The notes beneath the pieces are model-generated. The model did not search any database and was not told where the DNA came from. It saw nothing but the letters and a program-made list of their open reading frames with translations. From NCBI GenBank assembly GCA_007128495.1, contig SKXH01000275.1, positions 1 through 11,318 of the forward strand: a stretch of 11,318 bases of DNA, written 5' to 3'. Within the stretch, counting starts at the first letter, position 1. Every line of letters starts with the position of its first letter. Shown here in pieces: positions 5,966 through 11,318 of the stretch. Both the position numbers and the translations under genes were made by a program. The DNA is from Bacteroidota bacterium. GTDB lineage: Bacteria; Bacteroidota; Ignavibacteria; T3Sed10-11.

Positions 5966-7885
5966 TTATCTGAATAGCAGCCAAAATATTATAAATACAA
6001 TGCCGAACACAAATACTACCGCATATCCCTGCACAACCCCAACCTGTACAAGACGTCCGTATTTTGATATGACGGCGATGACCTTCGCGATCCCGTTCAC
6101 AATACCGTCAATGAGACCGACATCAACACCGCGCCACAGCATCTTACGCGATCCCCTTTCTATGGGATTGACAATTGCAGCATCGTACAATTCATCCACG
6201 TAATACTTATTACTCAATACTTTATACACTCCGCTGAATCTGTTTGCAAGTGTTCGCGGTACTTCCGGCTTTTTGAGATACCAGGTAATTGCAAGATATA
6301 TACCGGCTGCGGCAATGACTACCGATATAATGATCAGAAAATAATCTATTGTATGGACACCGTGCTCCGGTAATGCCATAATTCTGTCGGCGCGTTCGAA
6401 TACCGGGGCAAGAAATTGTTTAACAGCCAATCCGCCTCCGAGCGCCTTCGGGATGCCGACCCATCCGCCGACGATCGAAAGAACGGCGAGTATGATCAGC
6501 GGTATCGTCATCGTAGCAGGTGCTTCGTGGGGATGAATTCTCTCTTCATTAAATCTGGGCTTACTCCAGAATGTCAAGCTCATCAAGCGGAACATATAAA
6601 AAGCGGTTAATCCGGCCGTAAGGGCAGCAAAAAACCAGAGAACAACAGAACCGTCATGCCATACGTACGCAAGTATCTCATCTTTGCTAAAGAATCCGGC
6701 AAGCGGTGGAATACCTGCAATTGCAATCGCTCCGATCAGAAATGTTATATAGGTCTTCGGCATATATTTTTTGAGGCCGCCCATCTTCTGGATATCCTGT
6801 TCGTGGTGCATCGCGTGAATCACCGCACCCGAACCAAGAAAAAGAAGCGCTTTAAAAAATGCATGGGTATAAACGTGGAATATACCAACCCAGAAAGCAC
6901 CGACACCCAGCGCAAGGAACATAAAGCCAAGTTGACTTACCGTCGAGTATGCCAGAACTTTTTTAATATCGTTCTGCGTAATCGCGATCGTAGCAGCCAT
7001 CACCGCTGTAAGCAATCCGATAACTGCTACTATTTCCAATGTGAGCGGTGCCAGTGCATACAATGTTGCTGAGCGGGCAACCATATAGACACCCGCGGTC
7101 ACCATAGTTGCGGCATGAATAAGAGCGCTGACGGGAGTCGGTCCGGCCATTGCATCGGGCAGCCATACAAACAGCGGTATCTGTGCAGACTTACCTACCG
7201 CACCGACAAATAACATCAACGTTATCCAAAAGATAACCGGCTCTCCAACCACCATTACCGATGCTTGCGCAAATATGGGTTCGAACTTTAACGTTCCAAA
7301 GGTAATAAAGATGAGAAACATACCGATGAGAAAACCAAAGTCACCAACCCTGTTAACAATAAACGCTTTCTTCGCAGCATCGCCGGTGAATTTCTTTGTA
7401 TACCAGAAACCGATGAGCAGGTATGAACACAACCCGACACCCTCCCAGCCGAGAAACAGCAGGAGGAAATTATCGGCGAGTACGAGATTCAACATCGCAA
7501 ATATAAACAGATTGAGATAGGCAAAGTAACGCCAGAATCCCGGATCGCCTTGCATATAACCGATGGAATACACGTGAATGAGAAAGCCGACACCGGTTAC
7601 GACAAGCGTCATAACAATAGAAAGCTGATCGACCTGATATGCGAACGAAGTATCGAGGCCGCCGGCAACGATCCACTGAAAGTATTCTACGACCACTATT
7701 CGATCGAATGCCTCGCGGCCGAGCATCTCGATAAATATAAGTACCGCTAAGATAAAAGAAATACCCACGGTACCGCTTCCGACCATACCGATCGTTTTTT
7801 CATTTTTTACCTGCCAACCGAGCAGGCCGTTCAGCGCGGCTCCGACAAGCGGCAGTAATACAACAAGTCCTATGAGATCATACAT
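5966..7885 (-). CDS. nuoL: NADH-quinone oxidoreductase subunit L
   Basis: The distal antiporter-like subunit of complex I, 639 residues. About 14 helices form the antiporter core. A C-terminal extension follows that should contain the long lateral helix HL lying along the membrane arm, and a last anchoring helix at about 616-637. Channel residues seen are Glu148 in GWEGVGLCSYLLIGFW, Lys232 in VGKSAQIPLFVWLPDAM, His257 in ALIHAATMVTAGVY, Lys345 in HAFFKALLFL, and Lys401/Asp402 in GFFSKDEIL. DIKKVLAYSTVSQLGFM near 306-322 is the family signature. The C-terminal extension, the NuoL-type SKDE motif and the adjacent nuoJ and nuoK separate it from Mrp-type antiporters. The start is 12 nt after the nuoK stop, with no clear ribosome binding site. 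Confidence 0.98.
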   Translation of the reverse strand: MYDLIGLVVLLPLVGAALNGLLGWQVKNEKTIGMVGSGTVGISFILAVLIFIEMLGREAFDRIVVVEYFQWIVAGGLDTSFAYQVDQLSIVMTLVVTGVGFLIHVYSIGYMQGDPGFWRYFAYLNLFIFAMLNLVLADNFLLLFLGWEGVGLCSYLLIGFWYTKKFTGDAAKKAFIVNRVGDFGFLIGMFLIFITFGTLKFEPIFAQASVMVVGEPVIFWITLMLFVGAVGKSAQIPLFVWLPDAMAGPTPVSALIHAATMVTAGVYMVARSATLYALAPLTLEIVAVIGLLTAVMAATIAITQNDIKKVLAYSTVSQLGFMFLALGVGAFWVGIFHVYTHAFFKALLFLGSGAVIHAMHHEQDIQKMGGLKKYMPKTYITFLIGAIAIAGIPPLAGFFSKDEILAYVWHDGSVVLWFFAALTAGLTAFYMFRLMSLTFWSKPRFNEERIHPHEAPATMTIPLIILAVLSIVGGWVGIPKALGGGLAVKQFLAPVFERADRIMALPEHGVHTIDYFLIIISVVIAAAGIYLAITWYLKKPEVPRTLANRFSGVYKVLSNKYYVDELYDAAIVNPIERGSRKMLWRGVDVGLIDGIVNGIAKVIAVISKYGRLVQVGVVQGYAVVFVFGIVFIIFWLLFR

Positions 7886-7897
7886 AAAAGTTTCGTC

Positions 7898-8200
7898 TTA
7901 CCACTTTAAAAGATTAATTTCGTCAATATTAACAGTTTGCTTGTTGCGGAACAGCGCAATGATAATCGCCAGTCCGATAGCTGCTTCAGCCGCAGCGATG
8001 GTAATGACGAAAAAGACGAGCATCTGTCCGGTTGCGTCGCCGAGGAACGCAGAGAAGGCAACAAGCGTGAGGTTTACCGAATTGAGCATCAACTCGATAG
8101 ACATAAATACAATTATAGCATTCCGGCGGGTGAGTACACCAACAACGCCGATTGTAAATAATAGTGCACTGAGTGCGAGGTAAAAATTCAGCGGTATCAT
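7898..8200 (-). CDS. nuoK: NADH-quinone oxidoreductase subunit K
   Basis: A small complex I membrane subunit of 100 residues with three transmembrane helices, homologous to mitochondrial ND4L and to MrpC. The two buried glutamates essential for proton transfer in E. coli are at the same positions, Glu36 (in MSIELMLNSVNL) and Glu72 (in AAAEAAIGLAI). The length is the standard one. The ATG at 8200 gives the normal family start, MIPLNFYL. No Shine-Dalgarno sequence precedes it. A four-codon mini-frame (ATG AAA ACG TAG, 8213-8202) ends one base before this ATG. An unusually long spacer separates it from nuoJ. Confidence 0.97.
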   Translation of the reverse strand: MIPLNFYLALSALLFTIGVVGVLTRRNAIIVFMSIELMLNSVNLTLVAFSAFLGDATGQMLVFFVITIAAAEAAIGLAIIIALFRNKQTVNIDEINLLKW

Positions 8201-8317
8201 GCTACGTTTTCATTTTGATGAATAAACTAAACTCTGGCAATCTGGTCCAAACCCACGGTTCGTGGATATTCCGGATGGAGAATTCGATCGGAATACAACG
8301 GTACCGATCCACTATCC
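8201..8317 (-). other. Structured spacer between nuoJ and nuoK
   Basis: This is the longest gap inside the nuo cluster (117 nt) and has no credible coding frame. On either strand, 8262-8273 can pair with 8289-8294 plus 8307-8312, giving 12 base pairs interrupted by one 12-nt bulge. A competing hairpin, CCACG (8253-8257) with CGTGG (8261-8265) and a 3-nt loop, uses the same GTGG bases, so the two folds exclude each other. No U run follows either fold in the direction of transcription. It may be a processing, stability or translation-control element, or chance pairing. Confidence 0.4.
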
Positions 8318-8830
8318 TTATTCAAATTTTCGTTTCGCAAGGACAATGGCGCCGACGACCGCTGCGACAATCAGCACTGAGATTGCTTCGATTGGCAGTA
8401 CATATTGACTGAATAACTCTTTACCGATGTACTCAACCGTTCCGATATCAACCGCTTTGGCAGACATAGTTTCCATTTCTGCCGTTTCACCGAAACCGAC
8501 GATATACAGCACCTGCATTACAAAAGCAAGCGACAAACCAATCGCTACTATTTGTTTCCAGGTAACCCGGTCGGTGAGCTGTTTTTCATCACCGAGATTC
8601 AGGAGCATGATCACGAACATAAACAGCACCATGATCGCCCCGGCATACACCAGGATCTGTATTATCGCAATAAATTGAGCTTTTAAGGTAAGATACAGCG
8701 CTGCAAGAAAGAAAAAATTTAATACTAAAAAAATAACGCTGTTAATCGGATTTTTTCTCGTTATAACCAGTAAAGCAGATACGATTGCACCGGCGGCGAG
8801 AAAGTAAAAGAAAACTTCTTCAAAGGTCAT
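8318..8830 (-). CDS. nuoJ: NADH-quinone oxidoreductase subunit J
   Basis: A complex I membrane subunit of 170 residues with five transmembrane helices, homologous to mitochondrial ND6. The conserved third helix AIIQILVYAGAIMVLFMFVIML (about 55-76) contains the pi-bulge segment that takes part in coupling quinone reduction to proton pumping. The last helix carries LPIEAISVLIVAAVVGAIVLA near 145-165. The length is normal. It is the first nuo gene in the window: upstream lies the ABC permease rather than nuoI, so nuoA-I must be encoded elsewhere. The ATG at 8830 has no recognisable Shine-Dalgarno sequence, but a plausible promoter lies about 45 nt upstream. Confidence 0.96.
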   Translation of the reverse strand: MTFEEVFFYFLAAGAIVSALLVITRKNPINSVIFLVLNFFFLAALYLTLKAQFIAIIQILVYAGAIMVLFMFVIMLLNLGDEKQLTDRVTWKQIVAIGLSLAFVMQVLYIVGFGETAEMETMSAKAVDIGTVEYIGKELFSQYVLPIEAISVLIVAAVVGAIVLAKRKFE

Positions 8831-8876
8831 TATTCAACTTATACTGCTTTCGAGGAAAAAGTTCAAAAGTTGTACT

Positions 8877-8905
8877 AATATAGCGAAACCTTTGCACATT
8901 TGCAA
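8877..8905 (-). promoter_or_regulatory. Probable promoter of the nuoJ-N/nnr cluster
   Basis: On the minus strand, TTGCAA (8905-8900, 4 of 6 to TTGACA), a 17-bp spacer and TATATT (8882-8877, 5 of 6) precede nuoJ. The predicted start is near 8870, leaving a 40-nt leader. A 14-bp palindrome, TTGCA-CATT-TGCAA (8892-8905), covers the -35 and part of the spacer and could be an operator. Two direct copies of AAAAGTT(C/G) (8857-8872) lie at the predicted start. The 91-nt gap after the ABC permease supports a new transcription unit, though read-through from upstream is not excluded because no strong terminator is seen. Confidence 0.5.
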
Positions 8906-8921
8906 TGCTGTTTGCTCTTTT

Positions 8922-10169
8922 TCAGCCGGTCTTAATCCATCGTAATATTTCACTCATTGAAGGTCGCTTTCCATACGACAAAATTGCAACGCGAAATACT
9001 TTTCCGGCTATCCACATAAGTACGATAGTCGATAAGGTAAGAATTCCCAGCGTAGCAACGATATCGAATGTTGACGGCATTAATATGGGTATGCGGAGCG
9101 CCATAAATGATGGTGTGAAAAACGGTATAAAACTTAATATCCGTATGATCGGCATGCCCGGATTTTCTATTGCGATAAAAGCAAAAATAAAGGGAATCAT
9201 AAGTACGAGCACAACCCAACTGGTAACCTGCTGCGCCTCCTGCTCTGAAGATAACGGCGAACCGACAACAACAAATATCGCAGCATAGAATAAATAACCG
9301 ATTATAAAGTACGGCAACAATAGCCAGACGTTCGAAAGGGAAAGCCCTTCGACACCGAATAGAGAAACCGCAGCAATTCCCATCAGAGCATACAATCCTA
9401 TCTGTGTCAAACCGAGAGCGCTCAACCCGATTATTTTACCGGCCATAAGATCGGTGGGTGAACACGAAGAAGCGAGCACTTCAATAATTCGATTGGTCTT
9501 CTCCTCTACGACACTTCTTATCAAAATTTGTCCCGATGTCGCGATAAGCATCATCATTGCCATCAGAAAGATATATGAACTCCAAAATATTTCAAGGAAA
9601 CCGGCTTCTTGTTCTTCACCGCCGGGAGATATCCGGACCGTTCTTAAATTTACAGGTTTAACAATTTCATCCACCATACCGGGATCAACGCCGCGTTCAG
9701 CTAAACGGTATTCGGTAAGCAGGTCGCGTATTACTGCTGTGAAACGGTTATGGTCTTGAATATTTCCTACATTTGTTGAATAATACTCCGGTTGGTTCGT
9801 TTCGAATATATCGGGGGGAATATGGATGTAACCGGCAATATCGTCGGCAAACACCAGCGAATTCCCGATCATACGAAGCGTCTCTCTATCGGCGGCCGGC
9901 TCCTCAATTTTTCTGATAACGTACATCGGCTGATCATCTTTAAGGGTAAACCGATCTTCAATCTTTTTAATAAGAGGCGATGTGAGAATATTTTCAGGAT
10001 CGATCAGGCCGATCACTTTTTGCCTGTCTTCCATTTGTCCCATCAACAGCGACGGCAATACCGCAAAAGCAATGATTATGACCGGGAAAATGAAAAGCGA
10101 GATGATGAACATCTTGCTTTTTAATCGCTCCATATATTCCCATTTTGCAACAACAAACGCTTTCTTCAT
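8922..10169 (-). CDS. ABC-2 type exporter permease, NatB-like
   Basis: A membrane subunit of 415 residues for the ATPase encoded just upstream. One transmembrane helix (about 21-41) leads into a large extracytoplasmic domain (about 45-190). A set of about five more helices follows (about 195-217, 247-271, 281-303, 317-335 and 366-390). EEKTNRIIEVLASSCSPTDLMAGKIIG at 222-248 is the coupling-helix signature of COG1668/NatB-type permeases. B. subtilis NatB exports sodium, but most homologues have unknown substrates, so the substrate here is open. The ATG at 10169 overlaps the ATPase stop as ATGA and has AAGGAGG 7 nt upstream, so the two subunits are translationally coupled. The final residues WIKTG end 91 nt before nuoJ. 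Confidence 0.9.
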   Translation of the reverse strand: MKKAFVVAKWEYMERLKSKMFIISLFIFPVIIIAFAVLPSLLMGQMEDRQKVIGLIDPENILTSPLIKKIEDRFTLKDDQPMYVIRKIEEPAADRETLRMIGNSLVFADDIAGYIHIPPDIFETNQPEYYSTNVGNIQDHNRFTAVIRDLLTEYRLAERGVDPGMVDEIVKPVNLRTVRISPGGEEQEAGFLEIFWSSYIFLMAMMMLIATSGQILIRSVVEEKTNRIIEVLASSCSPTDLMAGKIIGLSALGLTQIGLYALMGIAAVSLFGVEGLSLSNVWLLLPYFIIGYLFYAAIFVVVGSPLSSEQEAQQVTSWVVLVLMIPFIFAFIAIENPGMPIIRILSFIPFFTPSFMALRIPILMPSTFDIVATLGILTLSTIVLMWIAGKVFRVAILSYGKRPSMSEILRWIKTG

Positions 10170-11110
10170 GCTGCTTCCTCCTTCAACGGGTCTTCTTCGT
10201 GCTTACGCTCTATCTCTTCGACCGTTGCACCGACAAGTTTCATAAATATCGCATTGAGTGTCGGTTCTTTTACTTCAAACTTTCTGATGTCCAGATGTTT
10301 GCTCGCTTCATGTATTACGCTGCGCGGTTTAACAGTGCTGTCGATTTCAAGTTCTGCATAATTGCTGTATATAGCCGACTGTTTCACTCCCCTGATATTT
10401 TCAAGAAATGATCCGTCGCCTTCAAACTCTAACAGTATATTATTGACTCCATACTTCTTCTTTTCCTCAGCGAGATTGCCATACATAACAACCCGGCCTT
10501 TATTGATTATGCAAACGTCGTCGCACATTTTCTCGGCCTGTTCCATCTGGTGGGTTGAGAATATAAGGATCTTTCCTTCTTTTCGCAGATCACCGATAAT
10601 ATCCTTTAACAATATTTGATTGACGGGATCGAGTCCGCTGAAGGGTTCGTCGAGAATTATATACCTGGGTGAATGAAGCACCGATATTATAAACTGTACT
10701 TTCTGTTGATTACCTTTCGATAATTCTTCAACCCTGTTGTTTATATAATCGGTAAGCTCAAACCGTTCGAGCCAGTACAGAGCGCGTTTCTTCGCTTCGT
10801 TCGAAGATACGCCTTTCAATCCGGCAAAATACTGAATGGTATGCATCAGTTTATTTTTCCGGTACAAGCCGCGCTCCTCGGGTAAATAGCCGATCTTATT
10901 TTGAATATCGATACTAAACGGTCTGTCGTCGAATAGCATTTTCCCTGCATCAGGTTGAATAATATTGAGCATCATACGAATTGTGGTAGTCTTCCCCGCA
11001 CCGTTTGGTCCGAGAAGTCCGAACACTCTGCCGGGCTCGACTTTAAATGAAACATCGTTCACGGCATTGACAGTCGTAAAACTTTTGTAGAGATTTTGTA
11101 CTTCAATCAT
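10166..11110 (-). CDS. ABC exporter ATP-binding protein, NatA-like
   Basis: The cytoplasmic ATPase that powers the permease encoded next, 314 residues. The Walker A motif GPNGAGKT is at 34-41. A Q-loop region reading GYLPEERGLY at 74-83, typical of NatA-type proteins, follows. The signature LSKGNQQKVQF is at 130-140 (a K/N variant of LSGGQ), Walker B with the D-loop ILDEPFSGLDP at 152-162, and the H-loop His187 in FSTHQMEQAE. Residues about 225-300 form a DUF4162-like C-terminal domain. The ATG at 11110 (MIEVQNLYKSF) is chosen because it matches the normal family start. A GTG at 11155 would add 15 polar, basic residues (MNPTVRSRNKNKKHR) with no ribosome binding site, so it is less likely. A 100-nt spacer without a terminator separates it from the synthetase gene upstream, so the two could share a transcript. 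Confidence 0.93.
   Translation of the reverse strand: MIEVQNLYKSFTTVNAVNDVSFKVEPGRVFGLLGPNGAGKTTTIRMMLNIIQPDAGKMLFDDRPFSIDIQNKIGYLPEERGLYRKNKLMHTIQYFAGLKGVSSNEAKKRALYWLERFELTDYINNRVEELSKGNQQKVQFIISVLHSPRYIILDEPFSGLDPVNQILLKDIIGDLRKEGKILIFSTHQMEQAEKMCDDVCIINKGRVVMYGNLAEEKKKYGVNNILLEFEGDGSFLENIRGVKQSAIYSNYAELEIDSTVKPRSVIHEASKHLDIRKFEVKEPTLNAIFMKLVGATVEEIERKHEEDPLKEEAA
10177..10183 (-). promoter_or_regulatory. Perfect Shine-Dalgarno of the NatB-like permease
   Basis: AAGGAGG on the minus strand (10183-10177), 7 nt before the permease ATG, inside the last codons of the ATPase gene. It fixes the permease start. It shows that at least this gene uses a canonical ribosome binding site, unlike the neighbouring nuo genes. 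Confidence 0.85.
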
Positions 11111-11210
11111 TCTGTGCTTTTTGTTTTTGTTTCTTGATCTTACCGTTGGATTCACTGCACCACTTGTAACTATCGCCTCATATGTATCGGCAAAAAACAG
11201 ATAACTGAAA

Positions 11211-11318
11211 TCAGGGAGTGTTCCGGTAAATCATTCTTGGGAACGGCACGGTTTCCCTTACGTGATCGAGACCGCATATCCATGATACAGTTCGTTCAAT
11301 TCCGAGACCGAATCCTGC
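11211..11318 (-). CDS. asnS: Asparaginyl-tRNA synthetase, C-terminal fragment
   Basis: Thirty-five codons and a TGA stop form the very end of a class II aminoacyl-tRNA synthetase; the gene begins outside the window. The frame starts AGFGLGIERTVSWICGLDHV and continues with RETVPFPRMIYRNTP. GFGLGIERT is motif 3 of class II enzymes, with the invariant arginine that contacts ATP. The ending HVRETVPFPR followed by a short YR-x-x-P tail is the form seen in bacterial AsnRS such as that of B. subtilis. AsnRS charges tRNA-Asn with asparagine. The closely related archaeal-type AspRS is the main alternative, but the T-V-S-W-I-C-G context favours AsnRS. Confidence 0.85.
   Translation of the reverse strand, partial: AGFGLGIERTVSWICGLDHVRETVPFPRMIYRNTP

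Noticed and set aside
6656..7072. Plus-strand open frame (138 codons) opposite nuoL
   Set aside because: Low-complexity basic translation inside a strongly conserved gene; no start signal or family resemblance.
2866..8830. Possibility that the cluster is a multisubunit Mrp/Mnh antiporter or a membrane-bound hydrogenase arm instead of complex I
   Set aside because: NuoJ is present with its conserved third helix, NuoK has Glu36 and Glu72, NuoL has the complex I-type C-terminal extension, and three antiporter-like subunits occur in L-M-N order. No MrpE/F/G-like or hydrogenase genes are seen.
11111..11155. GTG start at 11155 for the NatA-like ATPase
   Set aside because: It adds 15 basic, polar residues not expected in the family and lacks a ribosome binding site; the ATG at 11110 gives the usual N-terminus.
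11111..11210. Possible terminator or promoter between asnS and the NatA-like gene
   Set aside because: A T run follows only a 3-4 bp stem (CAG-TTAT-CTG), and the best -35/-10 candidates match poorly. Nothing convincing is present.
1..11318. Search for CRISPR arrays, tRNA/rRNA genes, insertion sequences, integrase sites and defence genes
   Set aside because: No regularly spaced repeats, no cloverleaf or rRNA-like sequence, no transposase or integrase frame and no long terminal inverted repeats were seen. The window is almost fully occupied by core-metabolism genes.

Overview
All genes in this window read on the minus strand, so transcription runs from high to low coordinates. Base composition is intermediate (mid-40s % GC by eye). 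A TonB-family energy transducer points to a Gram-negative bacterium with an outer membrane. The protein sequences look most like the FCB supergroup (Ignavibacteria, Calditrichota, Marinimicrobia and KSB1-type lineages). The nuo genes mostly lack Shine-Dalgarno sequences, and the -10 elements come close to the Bacteroidota form TAnnTTTG. This placement is an inference, not a proof.

Layout in the direction of transcription. At the right edge (11211-11318) is the C-terminal end of a class II aminoacyl-tRNA synthetase, almost certainly AsnRS. A two-gene ABC exporter of the NatA/NatB type follows (11110-8922): an ATPase with a DUF4162-like tail, and an ABC-2 permease joined to it by an ATGA overlap and a perfect AAGGAGG ribosome binding site. 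Next is a probable promoter and the membrane-arm half of respiratory complex I in canonical order, nuoJ-nuoK-nuoL-nuoM-nuoN (8830-2866). All five are intact and carry the expected proton-channel residues. The cluster continues without a real gap into a bifunctional NAD(P)H-hydrate repair enzyme (nnr, 4 nt after nuoN) and a VanZ-like membrane protein that overlaps it by TTGA. A strong sigma-70-like promoter (TTGACA-17-TATATT) then drives a monocistronic tonB, which ends at a textbook hairpin terminator (67-101). The first 57 bases probably hold the start of another membrane-protein gene leaving the window.

How they fit together. NuoJ-N form the proton-pumping part of NADH:quinone oxidoreductase. 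The NADH-oxidising and Q-site parts (nuoA-I) are not in the window and must lie elsewhere if a full complex I is made. Nnr repairs hydrated NADH/NADPH, so a cofactor-repair enzyme is coupled to the genes of a machine that consumes NADH. TonB uses the proton motive force that complex I generates, but it has its own promoter.

This is mostly core metabolism. I see no CRISPR array, mobile element, tRNA/rRNA gene, toxin or defence system, and no clearly new biological system. The observations most worth following are the split nuo cluster, the nuo-nnr-VanZ linkage, the structured 117-nt nuoJ-nuoK spacer, the hairpin over the tonB ribosome binding site, and the lack of Shine-Dalgarno sites across the nuo genes.
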